A DNA stretch of 64,000 bases from an uncultured Chloroflexota bacterium (GTDB taxonomy: Bacteria; Chloroflexota; Chloroflexia; Thermomicrobiales; UBA6265), in contig CALGSZ010000130.1 of assembly GCA_937901745.1 (NCBI GenBank), positions 22,195-86,194 on the forward strand, written 5' to 3'. Positions 51,567 through 59,385 of this stretch are shown here, in pieces; the first letter of the stretch is position 1, and every line of letters begins with the position of its first letter. A model generated the notes under the pieces. The model made no database searches and was not told the origin of the DNA. It saw only the letters and a program-made list of their open reading frames with translations. Made by a program: the position numbers and the translations under genes.

Positions 51567-52052
51567 TTACAGGAAGATCCGCATGAGACCGCGCCACTCC
51601 GGCCCGACATCGCACGGAGCGGTGCTGACATAGATGTAGTCCCCATAGCGCGGAGCGCTGATCGTGATGCGCTCCGTCTGTCCGGGCTCCACCGTTACAT
51701 CAACGTCGAGAGACTCCATCGTAAAGGTGTGCGGCCGGGTGTCGAGATTCACCAGCGTCACCTCAATGTGGTGCCCGACCGCGATTTGAAACGCCTGCGG
51801 GTCAAATCCCCGCTCAGTCATGCGAATCTCGATGACTCCACCGACGACCTCGAAGTCATAATCGGCCGGATCGGTCGGTGTGGGGCCGGGAGGGGTAGCC
51901 CCTCCCGGCGTCGGGGTTCCCGGTGGACACTGCGCAAGCGGAGTCCCGGCCGGTGTTGGCGTCCCCGTTGCCGTAGCCGCGACAGTCACGCTGGCAACCA
52001 GCAGCCCAAATGCCACGATCGCCAATAACCGGTATGCTCTCCGTGTGTCCAT
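51567..52052 (-). CDS. Secreted cupredoxin-like protein with degenerate copper site
   Basis: A 161-residue protein. The signal peptide (AYRLLAIVAFGLLVASVTVA) is followed by a Thr/Pro/Gly linker to ~62 and a ~95-residue cupredoxin-like beta domain. IEVTLVNLDTRPHTFTMESL carries the first His (H108); YIYVSTAPCDVGPEWRGLMR carries C147 and M157. The second copper His expected about five residues after the Cys is Glu (E152), so a blue-copper site is doubtful. It could bind another metal or be structural. Convergent with the acetyltransferase gene. Confidence 0.7.
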   Translation of the reverse strand: MDTRRAYRLLAIVAFGLLVASVTVAATATGTPTPAGTPLAQCPPGTPTPGGATPPGPTPTDPADYDFEVVGGVIEIRMTERGFDPQAFQIAVGHHIEVTLVNLDTRPHTFTMESLDVDVTVEPGQTERITISAPRYGDYIYVSTAPCDVGPEWRGLMRIFL

Positions 52053-52085
52053 ACCAGGGGCCCCTCGTCATCTGCAGTCAGTCGC

Positions 52086-53534
52086 TCAGTCCTCGGGCGT
52101 GGCCATCTCGCCAGGCATCGGCGTGGCCTCCGGCATCGCTGCCGGCGCAATCTCGGCCCCATCCGGCACCTGATCCGCCGAGACCAGCTTCCACACCGCG
52201 CCGTTTGGCTTCGACTCCGCGCCATAGGCGCAATCACAGGAGGTGAAATACAGCGTGCCATCCTCCCCTTGACCACCTCCCGTCATGCGCAATTCGGTGT
52301 CCAGCAACTCCTGGAACTGCCAGACGCCGTTCTCATCGCGCGCCAGTCCCCAGACCTTGCCAGAGCACCAGTCGGACGCGAAGTAAATGCCGTCCAGGCT
52401 CGGATACTGGTCCCCGCGGTAGACGCCGCCGCCCGTGATCGAGCAGCCATCAGCGCCGTGCTGGTATTCAGCGACCGGCAGGATGCCCACTTGGGCGCAG
52501 TTATCTATCGAAACGGGGAAGCAGTGACTCGCCTCCATGACGTCCCAACCGAAGTTCAGGCCACGGGTTTGGCCGGCCGGGACGAAGTTGATCTCTTCGT
52601 AGACGTTCTGACCGACATCCGCGATGTACAGGTCTCCCGTCTCGCGATCAAACGCGACCTCCCACGGATTGCGCAGACCCCACGCCCAAACTTCTGGACG
52701 CGCCTCCGTTTGGAACTCGGCAAAATCTTCCTCGGTCAGCGCAAAGAGATCGACCGGCAGTGGTCCGGAATCAGCGAACGGATTGTCCGGCGGGATACCG
52801 TAGGGCTGACCGTTGTCTGGGTGAACGTCAATGCGCAGCAACGAGCCGAGGAGATCGTTGACGTTCTGTCCTGTCTCCAGCGGATCTCCCTCCAGGCCGC
52901 CATCACCGACACCGATGTACAAATAGCCATCCGGACCGAAGGTGAGACTGCCGCCAACGTGGTTAGCGTACGGCTGCTCGCGGAACATGATCACCGTTCC
53001 GCTCTCCGGATCGGCCTTGTTGGGATCGTCCTCGGAGACGCTATACCGCATGATGAAGACGTCCCCGTTGTAGAGCAGGTCGGTGTAGGCGATGTAGAAG
53101 TACCCGTTGTTCTGGAAATCCGGATCGAAGGCCATGTCCAGCAGGCCATCTTCGAGGAATTGGCTCAGCACCTGGTTCCGGATGTCCAGGAACGGTTCGT
53201 CGAGAAGCGTGCCATCTGAATCGATGACGCGGATCGTTCCGTGTCGCTCAACGACAAAGATCCGGCCGCTGCCATCTGGCGGACTCGCGATGTTGATCGG
53301 ATCGAGCAGTCCGTCCGCAACCTTCACAAGCTGGATTGCCGGGTTACCTGGCAGCGTTCCGCCCGGCGTTGCCACTTGGTGCCCCTCGGGCGCGGCGGGA
53401 ATGAGAGGATAGACGGGTTCGGACGCCGCCTCTGGCGTCGGAGTCGCCTCCTGCGCCGCGGACGAGCCGAACAGCGTACCGGCAACCAGCAAGACAACGA
53501 TCGGAAGGGTCAATCTCGCGCGATGAAGACGCAT
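52086..53534 (-). CDS. Secreted PQQ-dependent sugar dehydrogenase-like (GSDH family) protein
   Basis: About 482 residues with a signal peptide (RLTLPIVVLLVAGTLFGSSA). The six-bladed propeller motifs of soluble glucose/sorbosone dehydrogenases are visible: GLLDPINIASPPDGSGRIFV, LTFGPDGYLYIGVGDGGLEG, EVWAWGLRNPWEVAFDRETG, DLYIADVGQNVYEEINFVPA and GLNFGWDVMEASHCFP. It probably oxidises a sugar outside the membrane with PQQ; many homologues have no tested activity. ATG 53534 follows AGGAGG at about 10 bases. It carries Pro/Thr-rich extensions at both ends. Confidence 0.85.
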   Translation of the reverse strand: MRLHRARLTLPIVVLLVAGTLFGSSAAQEATPTPEAASEPVYPLIPAAPEGHQVATPGGTLPGNPAIQLVKVADGLLDPINIASPPDGSGRIFVVERHGTIRVIDSDGTLLDEPFLDIRNQVLSQFLEDGLLDMAFDPDFQNNGYFYIAYTDLLYNGDVFIMRYSVSEDDPNKADPESGTVIMFREQPYANHVGGSLTFGPDGYLYIGVGDGGLEGDPLETGQNVNDLLGSLLRIDVHPDNGQPYGIPPDNPFADSGPLPVDLFALTEEDFAEFQTEARPEVWAWGLRNPWEVAFDRETGDLYIADVGQNVYEEINFVPAGQTRGLNFGWDVMEASHCFPVSIDNCAQVGILPVAEYQHGADGCSITGGGVYRGDQYPSLDGIYFASDWCSGKVWGLARDENGVWQFQELLDTELRMTGGGQGEDGTLYFTSCDCAYGAESKPNGAVWKLVSADQVPDGAEIAPAAMPEATPMPGEMATPED

Positions 53535-53823
53535 GGCAGCATCCCTCCTCTGTGTTCTTGAGTGACTGGTCGCCAACGTTCTCGAGGCTGCCGCAATTCA
53601 GCGGCTGACACATGCCGGAGGAGCCTGCAGTCGCATGGTGGTGCCCGGCTACCCATCGAGGGAGCTCCAATCCACCGAGGTCAGCATCGGCCAAACGCGG
53701 AATGCGTAGCCCGGCCGAGATTCCTCAGCGTCCCTAAGATCGACTGCTACGCTGCCAGATCATGCCCGCGCCATAGATCCACCATTATGCATATTTACGA
53801 CGTCACAATTCACGACTCAAGAT

Positions 53824-53846
53824 TATGTCACCTATCCAATGACATA
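53824..53846. promoter_or_regulatory. Dyad in an AT-rich patch upstream of the sugar dehydrogenase
   Basis: TATGTCA-N9-TGACATA sits within a conspicuously AT-rich stretch (~53780-53850), about 290 bases upstream of the dehydrogenase start. A minus-strand TTGAGT-N17-TAAATA lies beside it, a plausible promoter. Confidence 0.4.
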
Positions 53847-53922
53847 CGAGCGGGGCCGCAAGACCCATGCCACATGCCCCACGCCGCCCGCGGAACGAAC
53901 CCTCGCCTTCGCAAGCCTTTCG

Positions 53923-53965
53923 TAGGGGCGGAACCTGTGTCCGCCCATCGGCCGTAGGCCGATAG
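53923..53965 (+). repeat. Double-hairpin repeat unit (copy 4)
   Basis: It begins TAGGGGCGGAACCTGTGTCC; dyads GGGCGGA / TCCGCCC and ATCGGCC-GTA-GGCCGAT match copy 1 nearly base for base except for the loop. It lies 46 kb from copy 1, at the left side of the second repeat island. Confidence 0.75.
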
Positions 53966-54032
53966 ATCACGCCCCGCCCCTCTCGCAGGCCCGATACTCG
54001 CGCCCTCCCCCCTTGCCAAAGAAGAACATGTG

Positions 54033-54152
54033 TTCTATTCTCATCCCCAAGCGGCACTCCCGGGCAGGGAGCGGGCCTGGGCAGCGCGTCACCTGCCCCG
54101 GGCATCCCACCCGATGCCCGATCGCCGAGCCCCGCCGTCCCCACCGGCCACC
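54033..54152. repeat. Long dispersed intergenic repeat, copy B (~120 bp)
   Basis: It begins TTCTATTCT and shares CAGCGCGTCACC, GCCCCGGGCATCCC and CCGTCCCCACC in the same order as copy A (7625-7736), with about a base change every 8-10 positions and one small insertion. A GAACA-TG-TGTTC dyad overlaps its left end (54024-54035). The island 53535-54334 has no credible gene. Confidence 0.7.
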
Positions 54153-54220
54153 AGAGCACGTATTGCTGGGAATTCACTCGGCTCGTCCCGGAACTCGCGC
54201 CGGCTGCCGCCTGTCCTCGT

Positions 54221-54262
54221 CGGGGCGGGACCTGTGCCCGGCCGTCGGCCGCGGGCCGACAG
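54221..54262 (+). repeat. Double-hairpin repeat unit (copy 5, diverged)
   Basis: It begins CGGGGCGGGACCTGTGCCCG; the second dyad is GTCGGCC-GCG-GGCCGAC. It keeps both stems by paired changes. It ends about 70 bases before the stop of the dehydratase gene. Confidence 0.6.
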
Positions 54263-54334
54263 CCACAGACGGATACCGGCCCCCCCGCCGGGACCTGCGC
54301 CGCGTTGGGAGCGCACGCGCGGGAGCGCTCGGCA

Positions 54335-55291
54335 CTAGCGACCAGGCGTCACCCGCTCCAAGATCGCTGGCTCCGCATTGCTCCCGCTGAGGATCAACAC
54401 CACGCGCCGACCCGCGAACCGCCCCGGGTCATCGAGAAGCGCCGCCAGCGCCGCCGCTCCCGACGCCTCCGGCAGATGCCCGGTCTCGCGCAGCATCACC
54501 AGCGCCGCCTCGATGATCGCCTCGTCGGACACGAGCACCATCTCATCAACCCGGTCGCGGAGAATCTCGAAGGTGTAACTCCCTGGATAGCTCGTCGCGA
54601 GCCCACCGGCAATCGTTCGCGGCGATCCGAGTCGGACCGGCCGACCTGCCTTCCAGGATTCATACACGGCTGGCGCCCCGGCCGCCTGCACGCCGATCAC
54701 CCGCGCTTGCGGACGCGCCGCCTTGCTGACGAAGGCACACGCGGCCAGCAGATTGCCCCCGCCGGTCGGCACGATCAGATCGTCGTACTCCGGCTGCTGC
54801 TCGACGATCTCCAAGCCGAGCGTCGCGCAGCCGAGCATCACATCCGGGTCTTCGCCGTCCTCGACGTACTTGAGCCCTTCCGCCGCCGCGATTCGCTTCG
54901 CCTCCTCGAAAGCCGCGCTCAGGTCCGGACCATGGACGCGGAGGTCGGCGCCGAGATCCCGGATCGCCGCCATCTTCCGCGGGTTGGCCCCCTCCGGGAC
55001 GACCACGACCGCGCGCTTGCCGAAGATCCGCGCCCCAAGCGCCATCCCCTGTCCGTGATTGCCCGTGGACGCGCACGCGATCCCGTCGGTCGCCGCGTCG
55101 AGCTGGCTCGCGCGGAAGATGCCGCCCCGCGCCTTGAACGAGCGGATCGGCGACATCTGCTCGTGCTTGACGAACACCTCACAACCGGCCAGCGCGCTCA
55201 GCTCTCGCGAGCGCAAAAGCGGCGTCGGCGCGAGAAAGCGACTGACAACCTGGCGCGCGCGGTAGACGTCGGCCAGCGTCGGTGAATCCAT
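54335..55291 (-). CDS. Threonine/serine dehydratase-like PLP enzyme
   Basis: A 318-residue fold type II PLP protein. The Schiff-base Lys (K53) lies in SPIRSFKARGG, the phosphate/substrate loop is ASTGNHGQG, and the glycine-rich cofactor loop is VPTGGGNLLAA. These are shared by biosynthetic/catabolic threonine dehydratases and serine racemase-type enzymes. There is no ACT regulatory domain, as in the short catabolic type. It would turn threonine or serine into 2-oxobutyrate or pyruvate. It is the last gene of an Opp-type importer operon, suggesting use of imported amino acids or peptides; inference. Confidence 0.85.
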   Translation of the reverse strand: MDSPTLADVYRARQVVSRFLAPTPLLRSRELSALAGCEVFVKHEQMSPIRSFKARGGIFRASQLDAATDGIACASTGNHGQGMALGARIFGKRAVVVVPEGANPRKMAAIRDLGADLRVHGPDLSAAFEEAKRIAAAEGLKYVEDGEDPDVMLGCATLGLEIVEQQPEYDDLIVPTGGGNLLAACAFVSKAARPQARVIGVQAAGAPAVYESWKAGRPVRLGSPRTIAGGLATSYPGSYTFEILRDRVDEMVLVSDEAIIEAALVMLRETGHLPEASGAAALAALLDDPGRFAGRRVVLILSGSNAEPAILERVTPGR

Positions 55292-55324
55292 CCCCTCCTC
55301 CGTTCCTGTCGCCCCGCGAGGCGT

Positions 55325-56224
55325 CTACCGCCGAGCGCGCGGATCGAGCGCGTCGCGAAGCCCGTCACCCATGAAGTTGATGCTGAGCACCGTCAGCGCG
55401 ATCGCCGCGCCAGGCCCGAGCCACACCCACGGCTCCTGGACGAGCGTCTGCAGCTGTTGCGCCGCGTTGAGCATGTTGCCCCACGACGGTGTCGGCGGCT
55501 GAATGCCCAGGCCGAGGAAGGAGAGAGCCGCCTCCGAGAGCATCGCGTTGGCCACGCCGAGCGTGCTGGCGACGACGACCGGGACATAGGCGTTCGGCAG
55601 GACATGCCGTATCACCAGCCGCCCCGGCGGCGCCCCGCTGGCAATCGCGGCTTCGATGTACGGCTCGTTCACCACCGACAGCACCTGCCCGCGCACCAGC
55701 CGCGCCGGCCCCATCCAGGTCAGCAAGCCGATGATCAGGATCACGTTCTTCGCGCTTGGCCCGAGCATCGAGACAAGAACGATCAGTAGGACGAACATCG
55801 GGATCGACATGAACATGTCAGTGATGCGCATGATGATGCTGTCGACCCAACCGCCTCGGTAACCCGCCGCCACGCCGAGCAGCGTGCCCAGCCCGGAGCT
55901 GATCGCCACCGCGGCCAGGGCAACGGCGATCGAGATGCGCCCGCCGACGAAGACCCGCGTCAGGATGTCCCGTCCGAGATTGTCCGTGCCAAGCGGATGA
56001 TCCCAGCTCGGACGCAGGCGGGCATCCGGGAGCTGCATCGCGTATGGGTCGTACGGAGAGATCCACGGCGCCACGAGCGAGCCAACTCCGACGAGGACGA
56101 CGAACACCATCCCCGCGAACGCCAACCGGTGGCGCAAGAACCGGCGCCAGAATCCGGGCGGGCGCCGCTCAACGAAGGTGACTGGTGTCACCTGGACAAC
56201 GCGTTCGAGAGCCGGTGAGCTCAT
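55325..56224 (-). CDS. ABC transporter permease (OppC/DppC-like)
   Basis: About 299 residues. An N-terminal cytosolic segment with RRPPGFWRRFLRHRLAFAGM, then PYDPYAMQLPDARLRPSWDH and PLGTDNLGRDILTRVFVGGR, are diagnostic for OppC-type permeases; the EAA loop is YIEAAIASGAPPGRLVIRHV and the C-terminus ends FMGDGLRDALDPRARR. ATG 56224 starts 7 bases after the oppB-like stop; an earlier in-frame ATG overlaps that gene. It pairs with the permease at 56232. Confidence 0.9.
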   Translation of the reverse strand: MSSPALERVVQVTPVTFVERRPPGFWRRFLRHRLAFAGMVFVVLVGVGSLVAPWISPYDPYAMQLPDARLRPSWDHPLGTDNLGRDILTRVFVGGRISIAVALAAVAISSGLGTLLGVAAGYRGGWVDSIIMRITDMFMSIPMFVLLIVLVSMLGPSAKNVILIIGLLTWMGPARLVRGQVLSVVNEPYIEAAIASGAPPGRLVIRHVLPNAYVPVVVASTLGVANAMLSEAALSFLGLGIQPPTPSWGNMLNAAQQLQTLVQEPWVWLGPGAAIALTVLSINFMGDGLRDALDPRARR

Positions 56225-56231
56225 CCGAGCG

Positions 56232-57191
56232 TCAGTCTCCGTATCGGATTCGCGGATCGACCAAGCTGTAGGCAATGTCGGCGATCAGCGAGCTAGCCAC
56301 CACAACGACCGTGACCGCCAGCGCCAGCGCCATGATCAGCGGATAGTCCTTCTGATTGGCCGCGGTGAGGGTGAGGAACCCGAGCCCCGGCCACTGGAAG
56401 ACCGTCTCGATCACCACCGCGCCGCTGATCAGGTAGGGCAGCCGCAGGGCAATCACCGTGATGATTGGGATCAGCGCGTTGCGCAGGCCATGCCGGACGA
56501 TGACTACCCGCTCACGCAGGCCTTTCGCCCGCGCCGTCGTCATGTAGTCGCTGTGCAAGACTTCGAGCAGGCTCGACCGCGTGTAGCGCGTCAGCGCCGC
56601 CGTCAGCTCCAAGCCAAGCGTCACGCCGGGCAGGACCAAATGATGGAGCCGGTCGAGGAACGGATTCTCCGCCCCGGCGGTCGACGTGCCGAACGCCGGA
56701 AACCAGTTCAGGCGAACGGCAAAGATGTAGATCATCAGCATCCCGAGGAAGAATCCTGGGACGGAGAGCCAGGAAAACGCAAAGAGGGTGACCAAGTAGT
56801 CGATCCAGGAATACTGCTTGACCGCCGCGATCACCCCCGTGCCGATGCCGAGCACGACGGAGATCACCAACGCGAAGCCAACCAGCTGCAGGCTGATCGG
56901 CAACCGGTCCAGGATGATGTCCCGGATCGGCCGGCGCGAGGCTAGGGAGTAGCCGAAATCTCCCTGCACCGCGCGTCCAAGCCAGCGGACGTAGCGAATC
57001 GGCGCCGGCTCGTCCAGGCCGTACTCACGCCGGAGCTGTTCCTTGACCTCCGGCGTGACGAACATCTCCGGGCTGATCATCGAATCAACGATGTCGCCCG
57101 GGGCCAGCTCGACCAGGGTGAACACCAGCACGCTGACCCCGAGCAGGATGACTAGCGAGTGCAGCAGGCGTTGGATCAGGTACTTGCGCAT
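56232..57191 (-). CDS. ABC transporter permease (OppB/DppB-like)
   Basis: A 319-residue permease. The start MRKYLIQRLLHSLVILLGVS and GLDEPAPIRYVRWLGRAVQG, DFGYSLASRRPI are the DppB/OppB signature, and TARAKGLRERVVIVRHGLRN is the EAA loop. With OppC-like 55325-56224 it forms the channel for peptides or other oligomers delivered by the receptor at 57287. It starts about 95 bases after that receptor. Confidence 0.9.
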   Translation of the reverse strand: MRKYLIQRLLHSLVILLGVSVLVFTLVELAPGDIVDSMISPEMFVTPEVKEQLRREYGLDEPAPIRYVRWLGRAVQGDFGYSLASRRPIRDIILDRLPISLQLVGFALVISVVLGIGTGVIAAVKQYSWIDYLVTLFAFSWLSVPGFFLGMLMIYIFAVRLNWFPAFGTSTAGAENPFLDRLHHLVLPGVTLGLELTAALTRYTRSSLLEVLHSDYMTTARAKGLRERVVIVRHGLRNALIPIITVIALRLPYLISGAVVIETVFQWPGLGFLTLTAANQKDYPLIMALALAVTVVVVASSLIADIAYSLVDPRIRYGD

Positions 57192-57286
57192 GAGCTAGCT
57201 GAGCCGCGAGGCGCTCGCGGACTCTCTCCTCGTCGCCCCGAATGAGCCGGCGCGCGGAATCCCGAACGACTCGCGGCTCGCGATGA

Positions 57287-58987
57287 CTACTCCTCGACAG
57301 TCCACAGATGCGCGTTGTTCGCGTAGAGGATGTGGCCCGGACCGAAGGCCGGCGGGTCACCGGTGTTGAGCTTCTTGTTCACCGCGATCAGGTTCTTGCG
57401 ATCGAAGAGCCAGATCCAGGGCAACTCCTCATTCAGGATCTTGATCGCCTTTTGGTAGTACTGCGCCTGCTCGTCCTGATCGTAGGTCCGCAGCGCGGCC
57501 TCCATCGCGGCGTCGAATTCGGGATTGCAGAAGGTCCAGGTCGACTGCGCCTGGCACCCGAAGATGACCGACAGGTTCGACGGCGCCGGCTGCGCTCCGT
57601 AGGAGCCGTAGATCAGATGCCAGGTGCCCTCGTCGAACTCCCGCTGGCGCACGCCACTGCCGTCATCCAACCGAAGCTCGACGCGGATTCCGACGGCGTC
57701 CAGATACTGCTGGACCGCCTCCATCACCGTCGCGGTCAGCCGGTCCGGGTAGTAGTACCAGAGCGTGTACGTCGTGTCGCCCTTCCAGCCGGCCTCCTGC
57801 AGGAGCGCCTTCGCCCGGTCGGGGTCGTAATCATAGGGATTCAGATCGGCTGGCTGAGTCCACGGCAGGTACGGGATCTCCGACGAGACGGGATCGGCAT
57901 ACCCGCGGAAGAGGCTCTCACAGATCGCCTTCCGGTCGATGGCATACGACATCGCCTGCCGCACGCGCTTATCCGACCAATCGGGATGCGCGGTGTTGAC
58001 CCAGATCGCCCCGGTGCCAGCGGGCGTCGTGACGATCTCCGCGAAGTCCAGCGACTCAACGAGATCGAGGTTGAGCACCGTCATCGGCGCGACGAGGTTC
58101 GTGCCCTGCTGGAACGCGGCCAACGACGTTTCGACGCTCTGGAAGAAGAGAAGATTGAGCTTATCAATCTTCGGCCGGCCGAGCACGTAGTTATCGAACG
58201 CCTCCATCTCGATCCGCTCGTTGGGCAGCAGCCGCACGAGCTTGAACGGCCCGGCGCCAATCCGGTTCTGCGTCCAATTGGGATGCTCGCACACCTTGCT
58301 CAGGTCAACACCCTGGAAGATGTGCTCGGGCAAGATGCTGATGAACATGAAGCCGGGCAGGAGACCCGAGTCTGGCTCGGTCAATTCGAGGACCACTGTC
58401 AGGTCATCCGGAGCCGACACGCCGGACATGGTCGTCGCGGTGCCGTCCTGCAGCTCCTGATAGCCCTTGACCGAGCGGAAGGTCACGCCCCAGCGCGACT
58501 TGGTCGCTGGCGTCGCCAGCAGGTTGATCGTGAAGACGACGTCGCTCGCCGTCAGCGGCTCACCGTCGTGCCAGGTCGCGTTCGGCCGAAGCTTGAACGT
58601 CACGTTCGTGCCGTCGAGCGTCCAGGACTCAGCCAGCTCACCGACATAGCTCTGAAGGTCGGCGCTGAGGGTGACGAGCCGGATATCGACCATCCGGTCG
58701 AGTTCGAACTGCGTGCCGCCGTTGATGAGCCGGCAATAGGCGAGGATGTCCTCGGTCGGCTTGCCACCGCCGCCACCGGTCGCGCCGGCGTCGAAGGAGA
58801 GCGTCACCTCGCCCCCTTCCTGCGCTCGAGCCGGTCCGCTCTCCGCGGCATTGAGCAGCGCGGCCACGAGCGGCGCGCCCAGACCGAGCGCGCCCGCCCG
58901 TTTGACGAGTTCACGGCGGGAGATACTGCCGTCAGCCGCTCGGGCGATCAGGCGATCAAACGTCGTAACCTCGTGATCCTGGGTCAT
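57287..58987 (-). CDS. ABC transporter substrate-binding protein, family 5 (Opp/Dpp type)
   Basis: About 566 residues. A leader-like segment SISRRELVKRAGALGLGAPL matches that of the receptor at 38715. The mature part has VTFKLRPNATWHDGEPLTAS, the SBP_bac_5 signature, AGPFKLVRLLPNERIEMEAF, and DKRVRQAMSYAIDRKAICES. ATG 58987 has GGAGG seven bases upstream, so the frame to 59029 is rejected. It is the first gene of a receptor-permease-permease-dehydratase operon lacking ATPase genes. Ligand not deducible: peptides, opines and other solutes use this family. Confidence 0.88.
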   Translation of the reverse strand: MTQDHEVTTFDRLIARAADGSISRRELVKRAGALGLGAPLVAALLNAAESGPARAQEGGEVTLSFDAGATGGGGGKPTEDILAYCRLINGGTQFELDRMVDIRLVTLSADLQSYVGELAESWTLDGTNVTFKLRPNATWHDGEPLTASDVVFTINLLATPATKSRWGVTFRSVKGYQELQDGTATTMSGVSAPDDLTVVLELTEPDSGLLPGFMFISILPEHIFQGVDLSKVCEHPNWTQNRIGAGPFKLVRLLPNERIEMEAFDNYVLGRPKIDKLNLLFFQSVETSLAAFQQGTNLVAPMTVLNLDLVESLDFAEIVTTPAGTGAIWVNTAHPDWSDKRVRQAMSYAIDRKAICESLFRGYADPVSSEIPYLPWTQPADLNPYDYDPDRAKALLQEAGWKGDTTYTLWYYYPDRLTATVMEAVQQYLDAVGIRVELRLDDGSGVRQREFDEGTWHLIYGSYGAQPAPSNLSVIFGCQAQSTWTFCNPEFDAAMEAALRTYDQDEQAQYYQKAIKILNEELPWIWLFDRKNLIAVNKKLNTGDPPAFGPGHILYANNAHLWTVEE

Positions 58988-59385
58988 GGTCGGTCCTCCA
59001 TCGCGACATCGGGAGCGCCTGCCCAGCATCCGTCAGCGTTTGAGATGATCGCGCGAATCGCGCTCCCGCCTTGGATGCTGTCGCTCGCGTCCGTTGTCTC
59101 GCTTGGGCACGTCCTGCCCCCTCAAGCCGTCCATCGGACGGGCCGGCATCTTAGCAGGCTCTTGTCAGACGTCAACCTGTCGCGGCGAGACCGCTGCGGG
59201 CCGGTGTGGTCCCGCGCGCTCTGGCAAGGAGGCTGTCAGAGACACCCCGGCCGTTCTGGATGAGACTGAATCAGGACGAGAGTCCTCTTACGCAATCTCG
59301 CAATCCACCGCCGGCCATGTTGACATGGGAGTCATATTGGGGGGTTCGCCTGTGCAAAGAGGGCAGCGCGGAGCGGGAGCCACAG
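58988..59385. other. Divergent intergenic region
   Basis: About 400 bases between the receptor operon and the GGDEF/EAL gene. I see no gene or convincing promoter pair. TTGACA occurs near 59319 without a matching -10. In-frame codons run upstream of the chosen GGDEF/EAL start, so part of it could be coding. Confidence 0.3.

Noticed and set aside
57308..59263. A 651-codon plus-strand open frame
   Set aside because: It is antisense to the family 5 receptor, full of Arg/Leu/Asp-type repeats expected from the complementary frame of a GC-rich gene, and matches no fold.
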